Positions 35,299 through 46,593 of a stretch of DNA of 64,000 nucleotides are shown piece after piece. The DNA is taken from assembly GCF_023053635.1 (NCBI RefSeq), contig NC_086180.1, positions 40,042,947-40,106,946 of the forward strand, written 5' to 3'. Position numbers and translations under genes: made by a program. The notes below the pieces were generated by a model. That model had not been told where the DNA came from. It saw only the letters and a list, made by a program, of their open reading frames with translations, and made no database searches. Position 1 is the stretch's first letter. The number at the start of each line of letters is the position of its first letter. This DNA is from Elgaria multicarinata webbii. Its lineage: Eukaryota > Chordata > Lepidosauria > Squamata > Anguidae.

Positions 35299-35414
35299 CA
35301 GATGTCTCAACTTAGGATACATCTCAAAAGCCTCCTCCCCTGCAGCGTCTGTCCTCTGCTTTCGCATTCTCATGGAAGACGTCTCTGGTTCTCCATCAAT
35401 GTCAGGTCTCCCAG
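35299..35414 (-). CDS. Candidate single host exon (unidentified gene), minus strand
   Basis: On the minus strand a good 3' splice site (ctattttccacag, AG at 35416-35415) precedes a 116-bp segment with one open frame of 38 codons (starting GRPDIDGEPETSSMRMRKQ, ending YPKLRHL), followed immediately by a good 5' splice site (ctg/gtaagat, GT at 35298-35297). The other two frames have stops. The phase would be 1 at the entry and 0 at the exit. The peptide is hydrophilic and I recognise no family. It lies in a repeat-poor part of the window, which fits an exon in a large intron-rich gene. It may equally be chance: a 38-codon frame with plausible splice sites is not rare in 64 kb. Confidence 0.28.
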
Positions 35415-36481
35415 CTGTGGAAAATAGGCCATATCAGCATCCTGAGTCTCACCCCTCCCAGCTCAGGAATGGACTTAGGAGTGGAAGTTGTCATGAAACG
35501 TGGCCAACCAGATAATTTCTATACAACTCAGTATCCCTTTATCTTCCATGTGAATGGTTATCCCTTGACTGCCATTCCTTGACTGGCATTCAATGGCATT
35601 CCTTGACTGCCACAACTTTGGATACTGGACAGACACTGTAGGATAAAAAGCCCATGAATATTGTGACTGGGAAAAATGCTACATGTGGTGTATTATTTAT
35701 TTGCACTCTGTAATTTTTTCATTTTAAAAAAACCTAAAACATTTGTCGACAACATAATACCCTAATTGATATTTTTATGGCTCTCCAGAATAGAGAGCTA
35801 TCCTGTGTAGCTAACAATGATCATATTAGTGAAGGACAAGAACTTTGCATACTATACTGAAGGATATGAAGAAGCTATTCATTTATCTGTGCAGTTCTTT
35901 ATGGTGACTGTTAATTAAACAGCATCCACAGCATGTATATGAGAAAGATAAATAACATATTGATTTAAAATTACATTCATTTTCTTATTAAAAGGACAAA
36001 ACTTTCTATTCTGCACATAACATTTTGTGTCTTTCTCCCTCTGAGATATCTTGACTTTCAACATTTGCACTTTGCAGTTAATACTGAAACCCCTAAGCAC
36101 CCATAATTACAGAGACATGTTAATTACTGAAACTAGTGCTTGCTTTTGGAACAATTAAAACCCATTCCACAGTGCTGTTGGTTTCAAGGCAGGGAAACAA
36201 TTTCAAAGGGCAGTAATTAAGTCAAAATCATAATTTTTATTATTGACTATCTAAAATCTCCTGTGAATCAAATAATGGTTAGCTGACCTATGCAAAAAAA
36301 GTATTTGTAGTGTTTTCTTTTTAAATTCTACAAAGTATAATTCACAGTGAAGTGTCAGAGATAATTAGATACAGTTGTAATGAGAATGCTGTATTGATAA
36401 AATTGTGTAAACATATTAAATACATTTATTTCTTTGTTTAAATAAACCACCTGCTTTCTATAAAGTTGTTCTTAATGTTGC
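35415..36481. other. Unassigned, repeat-poor DNA
   Basis: No transposon recognised. About 36110-36420 is AT-rich but non-repetitive, with several TAATTA words, a texture compatible with a conserved non-coding element. Inference only. Confidence 0.3.

Positions 36482-36533
<52 letters not shown>
36482..36533. repeat. (AAT)n microsatellite
   Basis: About 17 AAT/TAA trinucleotides without interruption. Confidence 0.95.
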
Positions 36534-36960
36534 TATTTTATCCTACTATTCCTCCAAGGACCACTGCAATACCTCATTCCCTTGCCCCATTTCAGGGTTG
36601 CAACAAACCTGTAAGATAGGTTAGGTTGACAGAGAATAACAGGCAACCAGTGCATTTCCTGGCCATGTGGAGATTTGAATCAGAGTCTCCTCCATTCTCA
36701 GGCAGCCGGCTCAGGTCGACTCAGCCTTCCATCCTTCCAAGGTTGGTAAAATGAGTACCCAGCTAGCTGGGGGAAAGGTAACTGCGACTGGGGAAGGCAA
36801 TGGCAAACCACCCCGCTACAAAGTCTGCCAAGAAAATGTCAGTGAAAGCAGGCATCCCTCTAGGAGTCGGCAATGACTCAAGTGCTTGCACGAGAGCTCC
36901 TTTCCTTTCCTTCCTCCTCCATTCTAGTCTGACACTCTTACCTACTATGTTTCTCATCCT
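36534..36960 (-). mobile_element. MIR-like SINE, minus strand, interrupted by a younger SINE
   Basis: Left part (36534-36698): 'cccatttcagggttgcaacaaacctgtaagataggttaggttgacagagaataac' and 'catgtggagatttgaatcagagtctcctcc', the reverse complement of the CORE-like body and box B region of a MIR-like SINE. Right part (36914-36960): 'ctagtctgacactcttacctactatg', the reverse complement of the box A head. The two parts are separated by a 215-bp SINE. Confidence 0.75.
36699..36913 (+). mobile_element. Sauria-type SINE with 12-bp target duplication
   Basis: The body includes 'ggctcaggtcgactcagccttccatccttccaaggttggtaaaatgagtacccagctagctggggg', 'gggaaggcaatggcaaaccacccc', 'aaagtctgccaagaaaatgtc' and 'ggagtcggcaatgactcaagtgcttgcac', ending in a (TTTCC)n-like tail. 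This is a standard squamate SINE body. Identical 12-mers CTCCTCCATTCT flank it (36687-36698, 36914-36925). The exact subfamily name is uncertain. The 5' tRNA-like head appears shortened. Confidence 0.82.
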
Positions 36961-38340
36961 CTTTCTGGGGGAGTATGTCTAAAAATAATCCCACCATTTG
37001 CTTACCACCATATTCCACTGGTCAAAAAACACAAAGGTATGGGACAATTTTCTAGGAAAAATGGACAAAGGGAGAGAATTGGGGATGGACGGACGACAAA
37101 ACAGCAATGCTGGTCTTCTATTTTAAATTCCAGCCTCATTGGCTGTATTGTGGGAGAGGTTTCCCCCCAAACCTCAGAAAACAGATTTTTTTTTCATCTG
37201 CCATACAGTGAAGGAAATGTATACCACAACATGGGTGGTCAGAAATATTATGAAATTTTATCTGAATTGTCTGAAATTGAATTTCTGTATAAGTATAGCA
37301 ATAATGTGTTTGCTTAAATAAGAGAATTTCAGCATAACTAGTTTGTGGAACATGCAAAATGGAGTGAAATGAAGAGCAAATGAATTCACAATTATTCAAA
37401 AGAGCTAGTTCAGTCTGGCTCAAGAGTTTGCATGGATAGCTGGAAAATTTTGCTTGAGGTATTAGACACTCCCCATGCTATGGACATTCAGTTAATCAAC
37501 TCATGCATTCAATGACCAAATTGCACCATCACAGGGTGGTTAACCACCCTGCACATGTCAGTCATATGCCAGGGGTGGGATTAGCATAACTGTGTTTGCC
37601 AGTGTAGCTTCCAGTGTTGTGTGAACCCAGCAATGGTGGTTTGCTGCCATGGCTAATCATGTCCAACATGGATTATTTCCCCCACCATGATTGTGTGAAC
37701 ATGGCCAATGGGTGCATAAGGTGGAGGGTGGAATACACAATGTGACCCCATCTCTCATGCTGATAGGACCACTGGCTATGTTCCTGATGACTTTGTTTTC
37801 AATGTTAAAGAGAAAGTGGCCCCTTGTGAAGGCCAGGCCAAGACATTTTGAGGCAAAGCATCAAATTGCATTCCCACCCTACCCAATTCAAGGTATATAG
37901 TACCTGGGGTCAGACTCAGCTATTTTGTCACAATAGGCAGAAAATCCCATAAACACTCATCTCCCTCCCTAGAAGTTAAATATAATGATGATATGATGAT
38001 ATAATAAATAACAATTAAATAACACTGTGAATTTGGCACTGATAATAAACACCACAGCTGGAGTAAACATCTTGGGGGAGGAGGGGGAAGTGAAGGACTT
38101 GCAGTGGGGCAGCAGGCAGCTATCATGTATCTGATGGTTGTAATGATGGGGGCTGGGATGAAAGCAATAGAGATGGATAGACTCAACTCCATCCACACTG
38201 CACACTGCTTGCTAGAACTCCACTGGCTGGCCAGCCCTGCTCTCTGCATGTGTCAAGCTGCTGGGTGGTCCATGTATGAGCATTTACCATTTACGGCAGT
38301 AATTTTGAGTCAATGGACTTCTTCACAGCCACTATTTGTA
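36961..38340. other. Unassigned DNA with an 18-bp palindrome at 37533-37550
   Basis: No gene recognised. AGGGTGGTTAACCACCCT (37533-37550) is a perfect palindrome beginning a stretch to about 37710 with several 'ccatggctaatcatg..aacatgg' inverted words. An old foldback element is likely. Confidence 0.4.
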
Positions 38341-38528
38341 CAAAAGAGTAGGCATGTGCTCCGCTCCGATTAGGAGCAGAGAAGCAGTAGCGGATTGGCC
38401 TGCTCCGCCTTACCCAGAGGCGGAGCAGAAGCGGGCCGCGGACCCCTAGAAGCAAGGCAAAGAGAAGCGACCATTTTTCGGAGCTCCTAGTTCAGGCGGA
38501 GCGCTCCGGTCGCCATCTTGAAAACATT

Positions 38529-38910
38529 TCGCCATAGGATTGCATTGCAGGAAATAATCACGGATAACTAGGTTGTTTTTGAAGCTATCGTTCTGGAAAT
38601 TCTTGTGCACAGAGAGTCGTGGATGGGGGTCATTTTGAGACTACTCTCACCTCTCTGCGTCGTGCGGGTCGCGTGCTATATTTTTTTAAAAATCGGGTCA
38701 ACAAACAGGGACAGTGCGGCTCAAACGGCGGTTTTCGGCTTTTCGCCCATAGGATTGCATTGCGGGAAAGAATCGGGGATAACTGGGTTGATTTTTAAGC
38801 TATCATTCTGAAAATTCTTGTGCACAGAGAGTCGTGGATGGGGATCATTTTGAGACTACTCTCACCTCTCTGCGTGGTGCGGGTCGCGCGCTAGAATTTT
38901 TAAAAAAATC
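38529..38910 (+). repeat. Internal tandem array, two units of about 215 bp (hAT copy 2)
   Basis: Units start at about 38529 and 38744 and contain the same blocks as the copy 1 array, with a 10-bp 'aaacagggac' insertion in the first unit. Confidence 0.82.
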
Positions 38911-39853
38911 AGCGGGAAAAATACCTTTTTCAAAGGGCTGAGGGGCAGAGTCAGCTCCCGGTCATGATCACATGATCCCAAAGTTAGAGGAGGGCATAGG
39001 CAAAATGGGTAACTTGGGATTCTGGGAAACTTCTCTTTCTTAATCTGAACGGACTTTTCCCAGTGTTTTTTATTATTATTATTATTTATTTATATAGCAC
39101 CATCAAATGCACAAACACAACCTGAAATCATATACTAAGCCAATAATAAGAGAGCACTGCTACCCACCCTAACTTTGGGGAACAACTGAAAAGATGTGGT
39201 GCAAGGGGATGAGCTCCCCTAGGGCATCTCATCGTGGACGTGCCCTCACTCTCTCCTGTACTGGAAGGCCATCAGAGCCTTCCAAAGAGAGTAAAACGGT
39301 GGAGCAATGCCTATCATGAGTCGAAGTGAGCGTTTACTTCTTAGTGGTGGAGTGATGCCTATTATGAGTTGGTGAGCGTTTCCTTCTCAGAGCTGTTGGT
39401 GAAGCAATGGCTTTCTTGAGCTGAACTGGCAGCTGCTTCCCTCTCCCCCGGGCATGTCCCCCTATTACTGGTAAAAGACAGATATAGCCTTTTTAAAAAA
39501 GTTCTTCTTGTTTATTCAGCAACACTGCTGCTTTTAATTCCACCCCTCCTTCGTTTATTTATTTATTTATTCCATTTTATATGCATTACTGGCTTATCCT
39601 TGGCTCACTTCCTTATGCCCCCAGAAATGTCTGCTGCCTGCCTGCCTGCCTTCCCTCTCTCCACCCCTGCCCGCCTTGCAGGGATGTTGTGTGTGTCTGG
39701 CTTTGACTCAGGGGAGAAGTCCTTCCTATGCTCAAGTTCCAAATCCATTTTTCAAGTGTGGAAGAAGAATCATATAGGTTGATCTCTACTGCCCAATTCA
39801 TGGCATGTTGGGATTTCCTTTGAAATGGCCCCATTGAGAGGTCTGCAGGTTTA

Positions 39854-40280
39854 AGCCCCGCCAAAAAACAGGGGATGATGGGACTGCCTTGAGTCTCAGC
39901 GTGCGGCGTATGTATCCCTGGGTAAGCTGTCATGGTGGTGAGTTTGAGGTGGTTTTTTAACGTGCAAATTGACGGAGCTATGGAAAGGGGTGTGAATGGG
40001 GTGCCCGATTTTCAAAAATTCCCCAAAAATCAGGGGATGATGGGATTGCCTTGAAACCTGGCGTCTATGTGGACACATGGATAAGCTATCATGGTGCCGA
40101 GTTTGAGGTTTCTAACGTGCAAATTGACGGAGCTATGGAAAGGGGTCTAAATGGGGTGCACGATTTTCAAAAATTCGCCAAAAATCAGGGGATGATGGGA
40201 TTTCCTTGAAACTTGATGTGCGTGTGTATACCCCCATGAGGTGTCATGGTGCTGAGTTTGAGGTTTCTAACTTGAACAGA
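39854..40280 (+). repeat. Right-hand tandem array, three units of about 155-162 bp (hAT copy 2)
   Basis: 'caggggatgatggg' recurs at about 39869, 40031 and 40186. Units also share 'gattttcaaaaattc.cc', 'ccttgaaac', 'gtcatggtg' and 'gacggagctatggaaaggggt' blocks. Copy 1 keeps one unit at about 19088-19215. Confidence 0.85.
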
Positions 40281-40476
40281 AAAAAGGTTGTTTACTTTTT
40301 TAGCTTTCAATGCAACCCTATGGGGGGGAAAACGGAGCTTCGATCCGGATCCGGAGCTCCGAGCGGAGCGGAGCGGAAATGGGCGGAGCGGGGGTGGGGC
40401 GAAGCGGCCCGCTCCGAAAATCGCGGATCTGCAAGTGAAGCGGAGCGGGGGGTCCGTGCACACCCCTACAAAAGAG

Positions 40477-41714
40477 TCATTTACGGAAAAGGCCAAGTCA
40501 CCATTTTGCAGCTGGTGAAGGACTGGGACCCAGTGTGCTTGCCTGATGTGGCATGCACCGAGTCCTGAGAGTGTGACAGTCCATGGATTCCAATCCTGGG
40601 GAACTGAGCCAGCCAAATGTCATTGTGTTTCAAGCACAAGATGGATGCCTGCAACATCCTTATACAGCAGTACAAGTAAGGGAAAGTTGGCTCCAGGCAG
40701 TGTCCCATCAGCTGTGCTATGCTGAGGGCCCACTAAAGTTTGGCATTGGCTCTACTTGCAAGCACCCAGCAGTGAAATATAGCTTCAGACTGACTCTTGC
40801 TTTGGCTTTAAATATAAACTTTCTGGATGAGTTTGATGAACGTTTGCTTTAATTCTAAAATACGTCCCATATTTCTAAATGTGGAAGAAGCCTTTTCTTT
40901 TTGTAACAAAAGAACAAAACATTATTTTTAGGTACCAAAAGGACCTGACTTACTAAAAGCCAACCCATATAATCAACATAGAACATAATAACATTGTTCA
41001 GATGAATAGGGATTCAAGCATCAGGTATGTGGTCTTTTTTGTTTTTTGTTTTAAGTTGTATGCATGTAACACCCCACTTCACTTTTGCAATCAGACAGGT
41101 AATTATTATTTCTCAGGATGCCAGAGTCCAGCAATTATAACCTTTAAATATTCATTTTGGTTAATTAGAGCAACTGGAACAGTTCTGTTAAAAATGCTTC
41201 CAAAAATAGCTTCAGGAAATGGTGAATATAATTCACCTAGTAGAGCAAACAGGTAAGCTTTTAAATTGAAGTGAAAAGAAAAGCATAATGTGCCTGGATG
41301 TAGCAAAGGAAGTCTGTGAAGTAGTATTTTCCATCCCAATATTGTTGTGGTTTATCCGCTCTAGATTACTGCAACAATATGATATAAAAACAAAAAAAGA
41401 GGAGATCTCTAATTTGTAAAAATTGTTATGTGGTTTGTCCCAATTTGCACAGGAACTATGCCTATTTATTTCTACATGCCCAGTAACTAAAGGGCATAAA
41501 TGGAGGTTTTGCAATCAACAGTGTACTGATACATAACCATGTAATTATGTTGGCAGAATGTAATATTTGCCTTATGGTGGGTCACTAGCATTGATGTTTA
41601 TAGAAAAGCTTTTATCATTGTCTGTATTGATTCACATTTGTATATGTATGACAATCCTTTGGTGGGGGAAAACCCTTTGTTTACTATAAGGATTAGTATT
41701 TACGACTTAGTAAT
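40477..41714. other. Unassigned non-coding DNA
   Basis: No gene or repeat recognised. Confidence 0.4.
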
Positions 41715-42060
41715 TTAAGAGATTTATTACTTCACCCTTTAGAGTGCCTTTCCTCAAAGAACAGCTCACAATACAATTTAAGCCATAAAACATAAAATAT
41801 ATAACCATTTAGAATATATAATAACATCAACAAATAAAAATAGTTATAAAACAAACCCTAAAATTATTCAAAAGCTGACTGGACTAAAAAAAATCTTTGG
41901 AGTTCTTCTAAATATTAATACAGAGGAGGCCACATGTTTCTCCCTGGTAAGAGTGGGGCCACCATTTATGGGACTACCACTAAGAAGGACCTGTTTTTGT
42001 TACACACCTGCCTAATAGATCTTGCTGAAGGATCAGAAAAATGTGAGGCATAGGGAAATG
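41715..42060 (-). repeat. Old L2-like LINE 3' end, minus strand
   Basis: 'tttattacttcaccctttagagtgcctttcctcaaagaacagctcacaatacaatttaag' followed by A-rich 'cataaaatatataacc' sequence is a diverged reverse-complement LINE tail. The later 'ggagttcttctaaat' and 'gagtggggccaccat' pieces fit the same minus-strand copy. Confidence 0.45.
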
Positions 42061-42568
42061 GGCCAAAATGCACATCTGCAGTGAATGTGCCATAAATTTT
42101 TCTTTAGCTCCAACTATGGTAACAGAGACACAAAAATAAATTAAAAAGAAACTGGCTACTAGTTATGGTATTACAGAATTGGGGATGAATGCTAAATCCC
42201 ACCTTGTACATTCCTATTCTACCTGATGTGATGATACAGAAATAGGAAGAGGAAATGGAAGGAGATGAGAGGGAGATAACATTCTGCTTGATGCTTTTAT
42301 TTGTAATCTCCTTGTATTGGTCTTTGTCAAAAAGTAATGGCCAGAGAATAAAATCCTATCTTCTCATTGCCCCTGCAAGAATAACGCAAGGAGATTAACA
42401 ATAACCAGCCCAGAGGATTCAACTATATATGAATCAAATTTATGAAGATAAACAACAAACCATCTTGAAGATTGTGTTTTAACAGTATCTAAGTTTGCTT
42501 GGACATATGTACCTATAAAGAACTTGGCCTTTTTAATCACATATTTTCTTTTTGTCATGCAATGGAAA
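42061..42568. other. Unassigned non-coding DNA
   Basis: No gene or repeat recognised. Confidence 0.4.
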
Positions 42569-42830
42569 CATTAAAAAAAATCATAGAGTTGAAAAGGGCC
42601 ATTTGGGTCATCGGGACCAACCCTTTGCTTAGTGCAGTAATCTAGTTTCAGTCTTCCCTGATAGATGACTGTGCAGTCTCTACTTGAATAACTCCAACAG
42701 AGGAGTGCTCACCACCTCCCAAGAAAATTGGTTACATTGTCTGACTGCCTTGACCATTAGGATGTTTTCCCTGATGTTCAACTGAAAACTGCCTCCCTTA
42801 CAGGCATGATCCTAGCTAAAGCTAAATGCT
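42569..42830 (-). repeat. CR1 LINE 3' end, minus strand
   Basis: Starts 'tcatagagttgaaaagggccatttgggtcat' (reverse complement of the CR1 terminus), then 'gtccaaccc'-like, 'ccctgatagatgactgtgcagtctctacttgaataactcca', 'gtgctcaccacctcccaagaaaattggttacattgtctgac' and 'taggatgttttccctgatgttcaactgaaaactgcctcc'. Diverged and 5'-truncated. Confidence 0.8.
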
Positions 42831-44339
42831 ATTCAATACTATTTATTTCATATTTTTCCCCTCTAGCAGCTAGTATTCTGAGGTATAATGCCTTAGTATA
42901 TTAAAGCTAACAAAAACCCTAAGATTTGCCTTAATGGATCACACAAAAAATCAAAGTACACTGGCTTAGTCATTTTGGAGACTGCATCTGAAAAAGCAAA
43001 GAAAAAAACAAACAAATAGGAACAGGTCCTGCAAAGGTGAAGGACAGGTTGCTGAAGATTCCCTTAGAGTTGCAGGATATCCCCCCCCCCCCCGAATAAA
43101 CATGCATAAGATTGCACCTTAAATAGTTCAATCTCATTTCTGCCAAGTTTGTAAATTTCATTATTTATTTATTTTGAAGTCATATGTATTTTTGTGTGCA
43201 TTTATCTAAATGAGGAATGGGGCACCTCCAGCCCAGAGAGGTTCCCCATCTGACCCACAGATGTTCCCTACCAAGTTCCATTCCCCAATCACCCCTCACC
43301 CCCATATCAACTCGAATGTTATGGCTGGATTGTGCCATGGGGAAACCATCTTTTTCCCCCACCCCAAAATACCTCTAGGAATGATGTGACATTATCACAT
43401 AACATTGCTTCCATTACCATTCTGGCCCACATAGCCCTACTTAAAGTACACCCATTGAAATGAGTGGGACTTAAGTTATTCATGGCTAACTTTAAGTGTG
43501 AATATCACTTCTTTTGAAACTCAGCAACATACATTAAATAATCTAAGTCATTGAAAACCACTGCTTCCCATTCAGTATGAGGGACAAGCTACTCAATATT
43601 GCCTGGTAATGTACTGAAAATTCATTCTTATAATATAAAAAAAATGTCATCCAATATTTCAGTGATGGCTTTTTAAGAATTTTAGGTCATGGTCTCTTTG
43701 TCATAAAGTTCCATATTAATTATATCACATTTTGCTTTTGTGGTGCAATGCTTCAGCAAAAGAATACCAAACAAGTTATGAAGAAATCATAATGCAATAA
43801 ATCTCACTACGAGTGACAGGCTTAAGTGTGCTGTACACTGCAGAACAGAAAGGAGAAGAGCACTGAATGTGCTGTATATTAAGCATTTACTGTGGATAGC
43901 TACATGCACTCCATACATTTTGACAAATGAGGCCTTAAGGGTACCATATAAAGGAAAGAAATGTGGACAATTACTTCTGTTTTTATAGATAGGGGACTGG
44001 AGACTCCCCCAAGGTACTTTGACATGAGTGTCACTATCAGGGCTAAAAAGAAAACATTGCGAGGAAAGGCACACAAATTACTGCTGGGAACTAAGTAACT
44101 CCACTTATGCTCTCAAGGGAATGATTGTGACAAAGGATTGCTTGCTACTGTATGGTTCAGATTTTCAATCACAAACTTTTTGGATCTGCCACCTGTATGA
44201 GTTGTCCCTGGACGTGTGTATCTGGCCAGTTCTGCTCATACTTACAATGTTGTGCAACTGTATGAGGTAGTTTGTGCAACGAAAAGTACCTCCCATCTTC
44301 AAATTAATCAAGGGATTTATTTATTTCTTCTCCATATGA
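42831..44339. other. Unassigned DNA with poly-C and a short foldback fragment
   Basis: A run of C occupies about 43081-43094. A fragment of the palindromic repeat seen at 12830 lies at about 43450-43480. Nothing else recognised. Confidence 0.4.
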
Positions 44340-44635
44340 AGAATACTCTAAGAACATAAGAAGCACCATGCTGGATCAGACCAAGGGTCCATCTAGTCCA
44401 GCACTCTCTATTCACACAGTGGCCAACCAGCCATCGGCCAGGGATGAATAAGCAGGACATGGTGCAACAGCACCCTCCCACTCATGTTTCCAGCAACTGG
44501 TGCACACAGGCCTACTTCCTCAAATACTGGGGATTGCACACAACCATCAAGGCTAGTAGCTATTGATAGACTTCACCTCCAGAAATTTATCCAACCCCCT
44601 TTTAAAGCCATCCACTCTTTTGTGGACTGAAGCAG
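44340..44635 (-). repeat. CR1 LINE 3' end, minus strand
   Basis: 'aagaacataagaagcaccatgctggatcagaccaagggtccatctagtccagcactct', 'cacagtggccaaccagccatcggcc', 'ggtgcaacagcaccctcccactcatgtttccagcaactgg' and 'gctagtagctattgatagacttcacctccagaaatttatccaacccccttttaaagcc' are standard reverse-complement CR1 3' blocks in order. Confidence 0.85.
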
Positions 44636-46099
44636 AAGAAAGAGTCAAGACACAAGAGATGGATTAAATAGGGCTTTGTTTGATTGATCTTAATAAAGGA
44701 TCTGCCCCGAATGTTGGATGGATTGAAATTTCCATCCTTCATCAAAGGCTACGCCTCAGCCGGTAAAGAGGGTGGCCTTTCAGAGACATAACCTCCCAGT
44801 ACTTTTCAACTCTGAGTGCATTAGTCCCAAAGGCCATCCATACCTTGGCCTCCAAGTCCCCAAGACCCAGAGTGGCAGGTCTCAGACATGGCCGATGACC
44901 TTAAAGGTGCCTCAGGGTGCTTACCTAATCAAATGCATGCCCTAGCCCAACCTCCACATCCCAGCCAAATGTGACCAACTTAACCTGCCTTTCCTGCAAC
45001 TCTTATAAAATTCAACTCCAATTAATCTCCAATGATGTCTGTATAAAGCTAACAAATGACCCCACCAACCAGGCCAATCAGTTGATGAGCCAGAAAATCC
45101 CTGCTCACTGTCAAAATAGGCAACCAACTAATCCTACACAGGGACTGAATGAGGGGGGAGGGGGGAAGATCAGGACAAAGTACACATTTTTCACATGGGT
45201 AACAATAATTAAACAACTAGGTACATCAATTATTATACATATAACTTAAAATTAATATACTTTATAATTGCACTCCAGGATGTACAGAGAAAAGGGAACA
45301 CCTAAAAATGGTATAAAACACTTAAAAATCCTATAGATCAGGACACCAAAAGGTGCAACACACACACACACACACACACACATTCCAAAGCTAAAATTGT
45401 AAAATAATAGGTATAAATAAAATAAATTTGTATGACCATTTCTTGAAAGTATAGATTATACAGGCAGGCAGTTCATGACTCTTTCCTGTTGAAGGATGTG
45501 ATTTCAAAGGTAAACTGTATTTTTTTTTTGACATTTTCACATTCTTGATTGCCAAATGCATTTCTACTTGCTCGACTTCCTCAGTAGCATGTCTGCTGCC
45601 AACATGGATCCAATTGCAACATGTATGCTTCCTATGTTTAGAATGGATGTGGTAAGGTGCTTCTTTATGCTGACCAACATAGTCTTGGTAAGTTTTTAAA
45701 GCCAGGGTAGAAGCAGCCAGCATCACTCGATTTGGCAGCCATGACCAGACAAATGTTCTCTACGCTGTCCCTCCTGACTTTGAGACCTTAAATAAATCAA
45801 AGTCCCCATCCCCATCCCTGGATATCATGTCCACACCTCCTTCTATAGCTGGCTTGCAAAAATGTCCTTGCCTAGAACTAGGTAGACCTGGCTGGGAACA
45901 GACCTGTCTCTTACTGTGCTGGCAAACTACCCTTGTTGGAAGCCAAAGTTGTAGAGGTAACCCCAAATGGTTGTCCTGATGATGGAAGCAATGGTTTCTA
46001 GATTATTATTATTATTATTAGTCAGTTTTTAGTTCATTCTAATTTTATTTCAATTCATAACGTATATTTGCGTTCCTATTTTTGTAGTGATTATGTGTT
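44636..46099. other. Unassigned DNA with a (CA)n tract
   Basis: About 44640-45140 is moderately GC-rich and may be an unrecognised repeat. (CA)n at about 45358-45382, and (ATT)n at about 46002-46019. Confidence 0.35.
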
Positions 46100-46104
46100 T
46101 TAAA

Positions 46105-46593
46105 GTCATTTTATGACTTCGGACATGGAGGGAGGGGTGAGGATTGTGGACTTACTTGCTTCCACAATCTTCCTCCAGAATCCAAATGGCAGAGTGATGT
46201 CCTGAAAGGGAAGAGGGATGTCATGGCTGCCATTTTTTAAAAAAACAAACAGGGGAGATGGAGTGTAATTGCACTCCACCAAAAAGTAAGTTAAACAACA
46301 ACAACAAACCGAACCCCCCCCCACTCCCTATGGGCATGGAGCCTCCCTGTACAGCTCTGTGCCCATTTTCAGAGCCCTGCTACTCACGGGGAGGAAAGGA
46401 AGAGGCAGGAGCAGCGGCCACACTGCCCGCAGTCCTCAGGATTCTTCTGGGACTGCAGGAAACATTGGGTTTTCCACGGTTCCTGATATCCCACAGAAAG
46501 GCCAGGACTGTCCCTGCTTGCCCCCGGGATTCCCTGTGCAGGGACCCACATGAGACCCGCCTGGATTTAATGGCTGGTGTAGACATGCCCTTT
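46105..46593 (+). mobile_element. CTAGACC-type MITE, diverged copy G
   Basis: Internal order matches copy D: 'atgtcatggctgccattttttaaa', 'gtgtaattgcactccaccaaaaagtaag', a poly-C run, 'tatgggcatggagcc', 'ctcacggggagg', 'ggactgcaggaa', 'gcccccgggattccctgtgcagggac'. The right end 'ggctggtgtagacatgccc' corresponds to the family terminus loosely. The left terminus is uncertain. Confidence 0.55.

Larger units (their letters stand above)
38349..40468 (+). mobile_element. hAT-type non-autonomous transposon, copy 2
   Basis: 2120 bp beginning TAGGCATGTGC and ending GCACACCCCTA, flanked by perfect 8-bp duplications CAAAAGAG at 38341-38348 and 40469-40476. Same orientation and order of parts as copy 1 (17556-19402), with few substitutions across shared segments. 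Differences are mainly structural: two rather than three left-hand units, three rather than one right-hand units, several short indels in the middle, and a 35-bp (ATT)n/'tatatagcaccatc' patch at about 39070-39104. CpG-rich and without a transposase frame. It must be mobilised by an autonomous hAT elsewhere. Confidence 0.9.

Noticed and set aside
44640-45140. Possible LTR or other element to the right of the CR1 copy
   Set aside because: No TG...CA boundaries with flanking duplication and no recognised motif, so left as unassigned.
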